64,000 nt of DNA from Rhodococcus tibetensis (GTDB lineage Bacteria > Actinomycetota > Actinomycetes > Mycobacteriales > Mycobacteriaceae), in the NCBI RefSeq assembly GCF_024438035.1, contig NZ_JANFQF010000007.1, positions 124,001-188,000 of the forward strand. Direction: 5' to 3'. Below the pieces are notes generated by a model, which saw only the letters and a list, made by a program, of their open reading frames with translations, was not told the origin of the DNA and ran no database searches. The position numbers and the translations under genes are program-made. How positions within the stretch are numbered: the first letter of the stretch is position 1; the number at the start of each line of letters is the position of its first letter. Of the stretch, positions 7,841 through 16,473 are shown in pieces.

Positions 7841-8353
7841 CTATACGACACCGCCAGCAGGTCGTACCACATCTCCCGTGAATCGGTCCCGGTACTGGAT
7901 GAGTCTCCGCGGAGCGGGGTCTTGCGGCCAGATCTGGAGTTGGAGGTGTACCAGTGGCTGCTCAGACTTAGGTGGGTACGAGTCCCAGTATTCAGTGCGT
8001 CCACGGGCAAACACGCGGATCCGGTAGCTGCCCGGTCCCGCCGTATCCATCGGACCGATGATGGTCCCAGTCAGGCCGTCGAAGCAGATCTCGTCATCCT
8101 CGGTGGTGAACGACGCCTCACCAATGTCCTCCCACTCATCGAGCAACGAGTCCGTGATTGGAGGAGCCAAACCTTCGGTTGCGGCGACAGTCACGCGGAT
8201 CAAGCCGCGCCCGCCCGTATGGATGACCACCCGGCCGGGACCACCATTCACGAACCACGGTTCCTGGTTGAACCACTCCGTACCGAGAAATTCGGCGTCG
8301 AACTGTGGCCGAAGAATCAGCGCGTTGTAGTCGACGTCGATCTCGATGTCCAT
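7841..8353 (-). CDS. hypothetical protein
   Basis: A 170-residue soluble protein starting at ATG 8353 (TTG 8365 is possible). It opens with D-I-E-I-D-V-D-Y-N-A and is all-beta in character, with G-S-Y-R-I-R-V-F-A-R-G-R and Y-W-D-S-Y-P-P near residue 130, then L-Q-L-Q-I-W-P. This looks like a recurring actinobacterial family of unknown role; I cannot name it. It lies 63 bp upstream of the cold-shock-like gene on the same strand, so the two may be co-transcribed. Confidence 0.6.
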   Translation of the reverse strand: MDIEIDVDYNALILRPQFDAEFLGTEWFNQEPWFVNGGPGRVVIHTGGRGLIRVTVAATEGLAPPITDSLLDEWEDIGEASFTTEDDEICFDGLTGTIIGPMDTAGPGSYRIRVFARGRTEYWDSYPPKSEQPLVHLQLQIWPQDPAPRRLIQYRDRFTGDVVRPAGGVV

Positions 8354-8476
8354 TGGCGCCAGCAACGTTCCCCCGCCCGCGTTGTCGTATCCCGCATCGG
8401 TACACAGTGTGGCAAATAGGACGGCAGCTTGCCTCTAATCTTCGCTCGCATAGCCCGCATACCGATCGGAGACCAG

Positions 8477-9090
8477 TCACCGATGGACGGCTGCAGCCGC
8501 TTGATGCCGGTTCGGGTGGGCCCCACCCGACCGTGTCGGCTGAGGCCTTCGCATCGGAGCTCCAAACCGTCGGTTGATGTGCGACCGCCGGCTCCCTCCT
8601 CGGGGGGTGCCGTCACTGTCCTGCACTTCAGATCCGATGCCGTCGTCTTTGGGCGGTGCGCTCTGCAGGTGGTAAGTAGCACCGCTATTCAGTTCGTCGG
8701 GGCTGAAGGACTGAAGCCGGAAGTAAGTCGCGCTGGTGTAGCTGACCACGGTGACTTTGTAACGTCGCTGATTCGCGGGGATGTCGTCGAAGTGCGCGGT
8801 GTAGGTGCATACGCCCGTGCCGTCGAGATTCCGATCAATGTTCTCGACTTCTAGATCCGAGACGGCGGTTGCACCGGCTCTGTCGCCGAGGATCATCACT
8901 CTGTCGCCCGGGGCAACACGATTGCTCCGATGGTGCACTCGCCGGATTCGGCTGATGCCAGGTTGGCTTCGCCGGTGACGGTCACCGTGGCGGCGAAGGT
9001 CTCCGGCACGTCGGTTGTGGTCGAGCAGCTCGTCAGGGTCAACGCTCCTGCAGCTGCACCTGCCGCGATCTGACCCAGTCTCTGCCTCAT
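8477..9090 (-). pseudogene. frameshifted lipoprotein gene
   Basis: ATG 9090 opens a lipoprotein signal (lipobox L-T-S-C) and a T-V-T-V-T-G-E-A-N segment, but the frame stops after 64 codons. The natural continuation (V-A-P-G-D-R-V-M-I-L-G-D, then G-V-C-T-Y-T-A-H-F-D-D-I-P and Y-K-V-T-V-V) lies in the next frame from about 8930, which points to a one-base indel by the CCCC run near 8909-8912. The true 3' end is uncertain, since the second frame stays open to 8477. A 19-bp inverted repeat (8512-8530) lies near it. The layout recalls small actinobacterial lipoproteins with a C-terminal beta domain. Confidence 0.5.
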
Positions 9091-9203
9091 GTGCAGTCAC
9101 GATAGACAGTCTGAGTTGGGACCGTGGTTGGACTCCGATCAGGAGTCACAGGGAAGTCAATTTGGCCTCCAGCTGCAGTTCCGATTGGCGATCCCTCTGC
9201 GGT

Positions 9204-9539
9204 TCAGTCGGAGTCGCCGAATCGGACCCAGGTCACCCCGTCGACCAGGGTGGCAGAGGGGAACTGCGGTTGGTCGAACGGTGTGTAGGCGACCGCATAT
9301 GCCGCCATACGTGTCCGAGGGTCGTCGAACTCTCGCAGGCGACTTGCGCGGAGACCGGCGCGGTCGATGTCGAACGCGATCTTCTTGTCTCCGTCGGCCA
9401 GATGCCAGGTGTAGCGGACGACGACCCGGTCCCGGCCGTGCAGGCTCACCTCCTCGAGGGTGAACGATCGGTGAGCACCCATTCGGCCGAGCCGGTCGGC
9501 GAGGGTGGCGGCGAGCTGGGAACGAACTCGAATGCCCAC
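9204..9539 (-). CDS. hypothetical protein, possibly 3' part of the preceding gene
   Basis: This frame of 111 codons overlaps the end of the upstream frame by 94 bp. Its first residues (S-Q-L-A-A-T-L-A-D-R-L) form a helix that would follow naturally on V-W-A-F-E-F-V of the upstream product. The sum of both frames is one base off a multiple of three. It is therefore probably the C-terminal third of one 323-residue protein split by an indel near 9520. No domain is recognised; the content is strand-rich (V-V-V-R-Y-T-W-H-L-A). Confidence 0.45.
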   Translation of the reverse strand: MGIRVRSQLAATLADRLGRMGAHRSFTLEEVSLHGRDRVVVRYTWHLADGDKKIAFDIDRAGLRASRLREFDDPRTRMAAYAVAYTPFDQPQFPSATLVDGVTWVRFGDSD

Positions 9540-10174
9540 ACCTCGGGGGCGGGCGCTTGCGGGTGGGGTACCAGGTCAGCGTTGATCATGTCGCCGTGCC
9601 GGCGGAGGTAGATGTGTAGCTCCCGATTCTCGGGGACGAGTTTCTCCGGGTAGGCGCGGCGACCTCCACAGACGAGGAGCCACTTGAAGTCGCTGGGCGC
9701 GAGCCGGGGGGTGGGGGGATCGACGAACACGACGAAGAAGGCGGGACGGACCCGCAGCTGCGCCATGTCGTTGAGGATTCGATACGCGTAGTCCGCCAGG
9801 TCGCCCAACACCACCCGCACCCATGCGATCTGCTCTCTGACCGGCAGATCCACTGCCCGAGACTTGATGTCGGGTTCCTCCGCGCTGCTGTCGGTGGAAC
9901 GTGCGCTGATTGCCACCTGGATCATGCGGGTGGCGGCGGTTCTGTCGAACGTCCCCAGGAACTGGGGATCCTGCCATCCCAGGGACACCGTGACGCGCAC
10001 GTCGGCCATCTCGACGCTCGGGGCGGTGAACGCCGGACCGACCTCATGCACCGGTGTGCGGTCGGGATTGGTCACGGCGGACAGGTAGTTGCGCATTGGT
10101 CCGAGCTCGACGTCACTTCGGCCGTGTATTACCTCAGCCAGCTGAGCCGGTGTTCGGTCCACGCCCTCACACAT
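9446..10174 (-). CDS. hypothetical protein
   Basis: A 242-codon frame whose ATG (10174) overlaps the stop of a 26-codon frame. The useful part covers the first 210 residues: soluble, mixed alpha/beta, with F-F-V-V-F-V-D-P-P and W-L-L-V-C-G-G-R segments and a final D-M-I-N-A-D. The last 30 codons are Pro/Ser-rich and look out of frame. With the 9204-9539 frame it probably forms one protein. Family unknown. No transmembrane segment. Confidence 0.5.
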   Translation of the reverse strand: MCEGVDRTPAQLAEVIHGRSDVELGPMRNYLSAVTNPDRTPVHEVGPAFTAPSVEMADVRVTVSLGWQDPQFLGTFDRTAATRMIQVAISARSTDSSAEEPDIKSRAVDLPVREQIAWVRVVLGDLADYAYRILNDMAQLRVRPAFFVVFVDPPTPRLAPSDFKWLLVCGGRRAYPEKLVPENRELHIYLRRHGDMINADLVPHPQAPAPEVWAFEFVPSSPPPSPTGSAEWVLTDRSPSRR

Positions 10175-10247
10175 GGTCCCTGCTCTCGAGTTCCGCGGTG
10201 CGGCTCATCAGCCACGCGATCGTTTGCATTTGCTTGTGCTCGGGCAT
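10167..10247 (-). CDS. 26-residue small ORF overlapping the downstream start
   Basis: ATG 10247 is preceded by GGGAG at a good distance. The frame encodes 26 residues (M-P-E-H-K-Q-M-Q-T-I-A-W-L-M...) and its TGA (10167-10169) overlaps the ATG of the downstream gene. This is a plausible small coupled gene or leader peptide, amphipathic in character. Existence rests on ribosome site and overlap only. Confidence 0.35.
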   Translation of the reverse strand: MPEHKQMQTIAWLMSRTAELESRDHV

Positions 10248-10423
10248 CGCGTATCGCTCCCAAAGACTCCATCCGGAGACGAAGAGAGCGAGTTTACACC
10301 CGAACCTCGATGCAACCCCTGTTCGGACGAAGACTGCCGCCGCCCGTGCGCGAAGCTTTAGCCAGACTGGATTCCGCCGCTTGCGGCAATGACTCCGCCC
10401 CAGCCCAGTGCCAAGAGCGAGCC

Positions 10424-10528
10424 GCGACCGGACGGATAGCGCCCGGGCGCAAGGCGACGGCAGTCGGTGCTTGTTCCGGAAGCAGATCCGTTTTCGGAAC
10501 AGATCTCCTGCAGGGTTCCGTAGCTGCC
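10424..10528. repeat. palindromic element, copy 2
   Basis: GGCAGTCG-TGC-T-T and a central palindrome around GATCCG (10473-10500) match copy 1 (2951-2990). The stem base pairs are kept by paired changes or wobbles. A partial outer arm resembles 2914-2935. A CTGCC at 10524-10528 pairs with GGCAG 10459-10463. The right outer arm is missing. It sits just upstream of the gene at 10540. Confidence 0.55.
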
Positions 10529-10539
10529 ACCATGATCAG

Positions 10540-10872
10540 ATGTACGAGTCGACGTTCGAGCTTATCGACCGGTTCGCGGCCGCCCTCCCACGATCCGAAG
10601 AGCTTGCACAACCGGTGGAATCGATCGTCCAGCAGTTGACCGCGCGGGCCGAACGGCTCGGACGCATCGCACAGAGGATGGAGGCCAACTCCAGCAACAC
10701 CACGCTCGAATTCCTCCACGGTGTGCGTGGTGAGCTCAAGGCCACCGAAGCAGGGCTCCTCCACTGGCGAGTTGTTCTCGCGCGGCTCACGGGCAGCGAA
10801 GTGCCAATCGATCCAGAACCAGTCCCCAAGGGAGATTGGGTCGCCGAAACACCCCGCCAGGTCGACGAGTGA
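10540..10872 (+). CDS. small helical hypothetical protein
   Basis: ATG 10540 gives 110 residues (S-T-F-E-L-I-D-R-F-A-A-A-L-P...). It is almost all amphipathic helix up to residue 90, with heptad-like spacing of Leu and Ile (I-V-Q-Q-L-T-A-R-A-E-R-L), so probably a coiled-coil or helical bundle. The in-frame extension to 10408 translates a repeat element and was rejected. The gene sits exactly between two copies of the palindromic element. Function unknown. Confidence 0.5.
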   Translation: MYESTFELIDRFAAALPRSEELAQPVESIVQQLTARAERLGRIAQRMEANSSNTTLEFLHGVRGELKATEAGLLHWRVVLARLTGSEVPIDPEPVPKGDWVAETPRQVDE

Positions 10873-10875
10873 GAC

Positions 10876-10975
10876 GCCCGGGGACCGATCCCCGTTCGGG
10901 GACGAGCGCCGACCGCTGTGGGCATGTGCCGGGGGCCCGATCTCGTCCCAGTTGCGGGTTCGGCTATCGGACATG
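10876..10975. repeat. palindromic element, copy 3
   Basis: Holds GATCCCCGTTCGGGGAC in the central-palindrome position, then a G-C-rich spacer with GGCATG, then CTCGTCCCAGT (10942-10952), the right outer arm of copy 1. On the minus strand it begins 11 bp after the stop of the WRNL secreted-protein gene at 10986, the same relation as in copy 1. Confidence 0.6.
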
Positions 10976-10985
10976 CCGATTGCTT

Positions 10986-11543
10986 CTAGGGAACCGGGAA
11001 GGATCCGAACCCAGGGTTCACCGGTACCTGAGGCCATCTGTCGCTCGCTGGCGGGAGGACGTGGGCGTTGACGTCTGCGGTCGCGATGACCATTCCGCTG
11101 CCGGTACCCACTGTCGCCGGGGTGTATCGGCACCTCTCGTCCGGCGAGATGGGGCGACTGAAGTCGACGGGCCGAAGGGCTTGGAGCACGGTGGTGCCGG
11201 CGGCGCCGGTGGTCAGGTTTCGCCAGTTCACCGACACGTCGATACAGTCGAGCGTGGTGATCGCGATCGTGGCCGAGGGCTCTGCCGCAAAAGTCACCAT
11301 GCCGGGTGCACCCGTTGCTGCGGACGGAGTCACGGTTGCCAGCAGGTGCGGTACCCAGCACCTGAATCCCACTGTGCTACATGCGGAAACGAACGTCACC
11401 GGGGCCTGAAACATCGTCCTCGCTGCCGGGGCCGGCGGCGGGTTCGCAGTCGCCGCAGCGGACGAGCCGAGCGGTGCAGCGAGGATTGCCACGGACCCCA
11501 CGGCCCAGGCGACGGACGAACGAGAAATCGCAGCACAGCGCAT
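10986..11543 (-). CDS. secreted WRNL-motif protein, copy 2
   Basis: ATG 11543 is preceded by GGAGG and opens a signal peptide of about 30 residues (hydrophobic V-A-W-A-V-G-S-V-A-I-L-A-A-P). The 11612 start lacks this context. The 185-residue product shares V-x-W-R-N-L-T-T-G-A-A-G and T-G-S-G-M-V-I-A with the protein at 2420-2866. Four or more Cys in the mature part could form disulphides. An exported protein of unknown function, and its 3' end also borders a palindromic element. Confidence 0.65.
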   Translation of the reverse strand: MRCAAISRSSVAWAVGSVAILAAPLGSSAAATANPPPAPAARTMFQAPVTFVSACSTVGFRCWVPHLLATVTPSAATGAPGMVTFAAEPSATIAITTLDCIDVSVNWRNLTTGAAGTTVLQALRPVDFSRPISPDERCRYTPATVGTGSGMVIATADVNAHVLPPASDRWPQVPVNPGFGSFPVP

Positions 11544-11612
11544 GTCGCGCCCTCCAACGTGGGACCTGTCCCGACCCTGCTGCAGGTGAGCGTACTCGCT
11601 GAGTACCAGCAC

Positions 11613-12097
11613 CTAGTGGAGAACCGGATGACGATCGCTGAACGGTGTCCCGATCGGCCGATCCACGAGCTTGAGGTCGTGGGCGTGGTGACTATTGTGC
11701 GGGTTGGTATCCGGGTGATTTTGGGTTCTGCGGAGTGCAAGATTCTCTCCGTGTGCGGCGGCGAGTGCCGCCTGCAGGCGGGTGATCTCGGCCTTGGCGT
11801 CGCGGAGCTGGCGGGTGAGGGTGCGCACGATGGTGCTTTGGGGGTCCGGTTCGACCGGGACGGCCGATGCCGACTGGTGCCGGCTTCGGAGGCGGGTAAT
11901 GGTCTCGCGCAACTCCGTGTTGCGGTAGAGGAAATCCAGGCTGACCTGGCCTTTTCGCGCAACTCTCCGGAAATTCACGGGTTCGCCGCGTTTGTTCAGT
12001 TCAGCAATGGCCTTGTTCGCCCTCTCGGTCGCGGCAGCGGTGCGGGCTCGGCGGAGCGGCGGAGCAGCTGGGCGCGTTGGTCGGCGTCGAGAGTCAC
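11613..12097 (-). pseudogene. tnpC: TnpC/DUF6262 transposition accessory, frameshifted
   Basis: GTG 12097 overlaps the tnpB stop. The first 17 codons (T-L-D-A-D-Q-R-A-Q-L-L-R-R) are followed by a one-base shift near 12055. The rest reads A-N-K-A-I-A-E-L-N-K-R-G-E-P-V-N-F then V-S-L-D-F-L-Y-R-N-T-E-L, the typical DUF6262 core, and a coiled-coil segment. In Tn554 TnpC affects orientation and efficiency of transposition. The intact length would be about 161 residues. Confidence 0.65.
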
Positions 12098-14360
12098 GGT
12101 CGGGATCCTCTCCTGGTCGGGCCGAGGGGAAGATCGACCGGTGGCCGTGGTTCGGCTGCCCTGCGGATCGCGTCCCGCCCCGCTATCCCGGCCCCCTGCA
12201 CGGTGCCGGAACTGTCGTCGCCGCCGAGCGTGTCGATGATCAGGTTCAGGGCGGCGACCCTCGCTGTTGCGCGCGGTCAGCCAGATGTTATCGTCGGTCA
12301 TTTCCCGGCCCGTGCGATCGCGGTGTTGCGCCCGTCGTGTGTCGATCAACCGCAGTGTCGAGTCCCTCTGCTCGGTCAGTTCGGTCAGATAGGTGGCGTT
12401 GGTTGCGAACTCGCCGCAGGTCAGGCACGCGTTGCCCCGTTCGCAGGTTTTCGGGCGCGGCAGCAGGCAGTAGCCGTTGGGCAGGATCCGGTCGGTGCGT
12501 TGGTCGAGTTGCAGGACATCGAGCAGCGCGCGCTGGTCGACCTCGTGGTCACGGCCGTCGGTGCCGATGAGGGCGAGACGCAGAAATTCCCGTTCGTGGG
12601 TGCTCGCGAGTGTCTTGGCGTACCGGAGTGTCATTTCCGGTGAAACATGACCGAGATAACGTTGCACGACGTGAAGCGGGGTTCCCGCGTTCAGCATCTG
12701 GGTGGCCTTGGTGTGCCGAAGACGATGGGTGCGTTGGAAATCGACGGGCCGGCCGTGCTTGTCGCGAAGCTCGATCAGGGTGGCGAGTTCGGTCATGCGC
12801 CCGCGGATGTCGCCGAGCGGGCGCTGACCGCGCTGGTTGCTCTTGCGGGCGAGGAACAAGTACTGAGGTTCGGCGCCGCGACTGAGCGTCGGCGCAATGG
12901 TGTCGCGGACCCAGTCCTGTTGCTCGCGAATGATGTTCACCACGGCCTGCTCGACCGGGATTGTGTTCGGCGCCCCGTCGATCTTGGTTTGTTGGTAGCG
13001 CAGTCGGGCGACGAAGAGCTCCGAGGTCGGTTCGGTGGTTTTGGGATTCTGGCGATCGGCGTGCTCGTCGGTGGGTGTGGTCAGCAGGGAGCTCAGCGGT
13101 TCCGGATCGAGCATCAGGATCTCGCTGAGGCGGCGACCGGTCAGCATGAGCAGCAGATATACGCGCATGACCTGCGGATCGCCGAGCCCGGAGACCTCCT
13201 TCTCGTGCCCGTCGACGACGCTGGTGCGGGATTCGGAGGTGGGTAGCCCGAGCAGGTCCAGGTGCGCGGCGACCCGGCTGAGATCTTCGTCGTCGAGGTA
13301 TGCGGGTTCCTCGTTCGCCGACCGTCCGACCGAGATCGTTTCCCCGTGCGACCACAGCACGAGGTGGCGTTCGCTGAGCTCGCGCCACCGCGAGTCACCC
13401 AGCACGAACGCGGCTTCGTCGCGGTGTTCGACGAAGAACGCGTACATCGAGTTCACCGCCGTCAGGACACTGGCGACGGTCTTGGCGCTCAGTGGCTGAC
13501 CCCGGTGGGGCCCGGTGGCAGCGCGGCGGGTGCGTAACCAGCCGAGAAAGTCATTGGCGAAGGGTCTGAGCATGCTGGTCGGGTCGGTGACCAGCACCGG
13601 GCTGGTCGACTGCCCGTTCGATCAGGAAGGGGCCGAAATGGGCGCACAGCGAGGTCCGGTATCTGCCGACGGTGCCCCACCGGATCCGGTCGGCGTTGAC
13701 GAGGGTGCCGAGCCACCATTGGCCCGCAGCCCGCAGCCCGCAGCCCGCAGCCCGCAGCCAGTCCGGTTCGACGGTCGACCAGTCGACGGTGGCGCGCCCG
13801 CGCGGTTCGTGCCGACGCGTCGGGATCCGCGGGTCGTGCACCGGATCCCACAGGTCGGCCTGCCACCAGGCTCGTTCGTGATAGGCGATACCGACCGCCC
13901 GGCGGATCCGCTTGAGCGGATTTGCGTAGTCGTTCCGAAAGCTCACCCCGGGCCGGCGTTGATGACGGGCGGTGTAGGCGGACCGGGCCTCGGTCATCCA
14001 GGTGTCGAGGTCCAGGTCGAGGAACGAGGTCACCGGCGGCTGACCCCGCTGCACCGGCGAGGTGTTGATCCGCCCGATCAGGTGCAACCACACCGACACC
14101 GCGCCCGGGGAGACACGCTCACCGGTGACGTGCAGCGACCACAGCCACCACACGAATTCGTGACGGACCGGGTCGGGAACATCGAGGGCGACATGCCGAT
14201 GAGACCAGAACTCGGAGTGATAGATCACCTCGTGCCACGGCCACACCCGCATGTCGAGCGTCCCGCTCGGCCGGACCTGTTCGGGAACGATCTCCCACAG
14301 ATCGTCGTGGGTTACCCCGGTCGGCTTGTGCGCCGGCAGCGGCAACGCCGCAGACTTCAT
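12094..14360 (-). pseudogene. tnpB: Tn554-type transposase B, two frameshifts
   Basis: ATG 14360 overlaps the tnpA stop. The reading continues to about 13600, shifts one frame (F-L-I-E-R-A-V-D-Q then V-L-V-T-D-P-T), and shifts again near 12270 before TGA 12094-12096. The middle part has the tyrosine-recombinase signature: T-G-R-R-L-S-E (first Arg), H-R-L-R-H, L-G-H-V-S and L-R-Y. An insert of R-A-A-G-C-G-L repeats comes from a 7-bp tandem repeat. Intact length would be about 755 residues. Confidence 0.7.
13723..13757. repeat. heptanucleotide tandem repeat (CCCGCAG)x5
   Basis: Five perfect CCCGCAG units lie inside tnpB. Seven is not a multiple of three, so gain or loss of one unit shifts the frame. 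Three units add exactly seven residues. Confidence 0.85.
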
Positions 14361-15557
14361 CGCTCCCCCTGATCTGCGGGATTGTCGGGCATACTCGGCA
14401 GGCGCCACCCCTGCGCGTAACTACGCCATTCGGCCACGCTGCGCAGCTCCGCCTCCTCGGTCACCCACCCGTACAGGTCGAGCGTGCACCTGGGCATGAC
14501 CGAGCCGCCGCATCACCACGTGTTCGGGAACACCGTTGAGCAGGAGTGCGGTGGCATGGGTGTGCCGAAACCAGTGCGGAGTCCATCCGGCGGGGACGCT
14601 GTCACCGAGGCGGCTTTGCAGCCGTTCGACGACCCGGTAGACCCCGCTCGGGGTCATCGCCGACAGCAACCGGCCGCCACCGGTGTTGACCAGCACCGGA
14701 TCGGTGTCGCGCAGCGGCAACCCGTGACGGTCGGCGAGATCCCCGACCTGGTAGAGGAAATCCCCATAGAGGCACTCGAGCCGGTCGGAGACGAATACCC
14801 GGCGGCCCCGCATGTTCTTCACCCGGGCGCCGTCGGCATTATCTTCTCGGGGAACGACTTTGAGATAGGGGGTTGCGCCGCGCCCGACAACCCAGTCCTC
14901 ATGCCGCACCCCCAACACTTCACCCAGACGAAGGCCGGTCTCGGCAAGAATCTCGAACAGCAAACGGTCACGCAGATTCCCGGCCCACGACCGGTCGGCG
15001 GAATCGAACGTCGCGGCGGCGTCGAGGATCCGCTGCACCTGCACCGGCAGGAACACCGGTGTCGGCCCCGCATGCCAGCGGCGCCGCGGCACCAGCGCGG
15101 CGGGCTGATCGTGCCGCCGATCCCGCAGGTGCACCAGAAAGGGTCGGAACGCGGGATCCCGCCGCGCGCGCCCCAATCGTGGAGCAACGATGCCGTACTG
15201 GCGTTCGGACCATTCGTAGAACGAGGCCAACGCCGCCAGTCCCAGCGATACCGTGCGCGGTCCGCACCCCGCAGGCTTGCCTGGGCGCCGGCGTGCGGTG
15301 GGAAGGTCCCCGCTGTTGAGCCAGCCGATGAATCCGCTCAACGCGGTCAGTCCCGGATCGCGCTAGTTGACACCGGTTTCCTCGAGGTAATGCCACCACA
15401 ATGCGAGCCCGCGCGAGTAGGCCTTGACCGTGTTCGGGCTGCACGCGCACGCGACCCGCAGCCACTCCTCGACAGGCTGGACCACTGCATAGTCGCGATC
15501 GAGGACAGTCCAGGTGTCACTACCGTCCGGCAGTGACACCTTCTGTGTCTGCGCCAT
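14357..15557 (-). pseudogene. tnpA: Tn554-type transposase A, nonsense and frameshift
   Basis: ATG 15557 starts the N-terminal SAM-like domain (S-P-N-T-V-K-A-Y-S-R-G-L). A TAG at 15363-15365 interrupts the frame where Trp is expected (G-V-N-[stop]-R-D-P-G-L). The same frame continues with the catalytic domain: T-G-L-R-L-G-E and H-W-F-R-H-T-H. Near 14480-14490 a shift moves the L-D-L-Y-G-W block, with the likely catalytic Tyr, to another frame that ends at 14357. The product must be inactive. Intact length would be about 400 residues. Confidence 0.7.
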
Positions 15558-15658
15558 GGCAACCCACTTCCCGTACGGGTGTAGGCAACCATTCGTTCAC
15601 GACCATTCCAAGCCGACACGCCGACGGTCCCACGACGTCACGGACGCTGCCGGTGGTG

Positions 15659-15757
15659 ATGAAGATTAGACCAGCTCTACGACCACATGTGCGACTCGGC
15701 CGCCGTCAACGCGCCCTCACCGAACGCCGCAACACCATCAACGAAAGGATCCTGTGA
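15659..15757 (+). pseudogene. possible 3' remnant of a truncated gene
   Basis: The last 30 codons before TGA 15755-15757 read L-G-R-R-Q-R-A-L-T-E-R-R-N-T-I-N-E-R-I-L, and the stop overlaps the GTG of the next gene, as in an operon. This looks like the tail of a gene cut off when the neighbouring transposon inserted. Low support. Confidence 0.3.
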
Positions 15758-15978
15758 ACGACACCAGCAAACCCGGCCCCATCGCGCACACCGTGTTCGG
15801 AATCTGCTGGATAGTCGTCGGCACCCTCCTCGTCACCGGCCACGACCACCGAACATCCGCGCTGTACGCGGGCATCGGGCAGATCGTCATCGGCCTCGCC
15901 TACATCACCGGAACCTGGTGGCAACACCGCCGCCGGGGCAGCACACCTCAACCGACCGGGAAGGACCTCACACCATGA
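15754..15978 (+). CDS. small two-helix membrane protein
   Basis: GTG 15754 follows GAAAGGATCCT. The 74-residue product has hydrophobic segments near residues 12-28 and 38-54 and a basic tail W-Q-H-R-R-R. The TGA overlaps the next ATG (ATGA), so the genes are translationally coupled. Small coupled genes of this sort are common on actinomycete conjugative elements. Function unknown. Confidence 0.55.
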   Translation: MNDTSKPGPIAHTVFGICWIVVGTLLVTGHDHRTSALYAGIGQIVIGLAYITGTWWQHRRRGSTPQPTGKDLTP

Positions 15979-16142
15979 CCGACGACGAACACGACGCCTG
16001 GGAACTCCACCAGTCCGGACTCACCTGGACAGAAGTCGGCCGGGAAATGGGATGCACCGCAGGAACCGCCCAAGCCTTCGCCACCGCCTACCAGAAACGC
16101 ACTGACGACGCCGCAATCCAAGCCCAAAACACCCTGTGCTGA
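15975..16142 (+). CDS. small HTH-like protein
   Basis: 55 residues from ATG 15975, overlapping the upstream stop. The sequence W-E-L-H-Q-S-G-L-T-W-T-E-V-G-R-E-M has the rhythm of a helix-turn-helix (L-T-W-x-E-V-G followed by a second helix with A-F-A-T-A-Y). It may be a small DNA-binding protein of a plasmid-type operon. A short protein, so the family is uncertain. Confidence 0.5.
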   Translation: MTDDEHDAWELHQSGLTWTEVGREMGCTAGTAQAFATAYQKRTDDAAIQAQNTLC

Positions 16143-16253
16143 CCGGCTCCCCGAAGGTCTGTTGACCCCAGGAAACCGGCAATGATCAGGTAGAATAGAC
16201 AAAGGTGCGCACTCCCCCGCACCCCGCCACCATTTCGAGACGAAGGAGCATCG

Positions 16254-16451
16254 GTGACCACCTCACAAGACGCCGCCGTTCGCCCCGCCTCTCGCAGCAT
16301 CGAAGACTCCATCCAGTTCGCCACCGCAGGCGTCCGCCTCGCAGGAGGCACCGTCACCGAAGAAGACAAAGCGGCCTGCCGACGAGTACTCAACGGTGAA
16401 ACCACCGCAGAAGAAGAGCTCGCAGCCCTACGCAAAGAACTCGGATACTAG
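16254..16451 (+). CDS. VbhA-type antitoxin
   Basis: GTG 16254 gives 65 residues. The core S-I-x-F-A-T-A-G-V-R-L-A-G-G, then E-E-D-K-A-A-C-R-R-V-L-N-G-E and a final A-L-R-K-E-L, fits the VbhA antitoxin fold: one helical domain that blocks the ATP site of Fic AMP-transferases through a Ser/Thr-x-x-x-E/D-G-N-type motif. A fic gene start lies 240 bp downstream, which supports the call. The inhibitory motif is not clearly visible. Confidence 0.6.
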   Translation: MTTSQDAAVRPASRSIEDSIQFATAGVRLAGGTVTEEDKAACRRVLNGETTAEEELAALRKELGY

Positions 16452-16473
16452 AACCAGTGAAGGAGCCACAGCG

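Larger units (their letters stand above)
11613..15557 (-). mobile_element. decayed Tn554-family transposon
   Basis: Three overlapping genes in the order tnpA-tnpB-tnpC, two tyrosine-recombinase transposases and a DUF6262/TnpC accessory, are the hallmark of Tn554-type elements. All three carry frameshifts, and tnpA also has an amber stop. Tn554 relatives lack terminal inverted repeats, so the exact ends are not visible. The right end must lie between 15557 and about 15660, before a small-gene operon. Confidence 0.75.

Noticed and set aside
13723..13757. Possible CRISPR or VNTR locus
   Set aside because: Units are 7 bp and contiguous without spacers; it is a microsatellite in tnpB. No CRISPR array was seen in the window.
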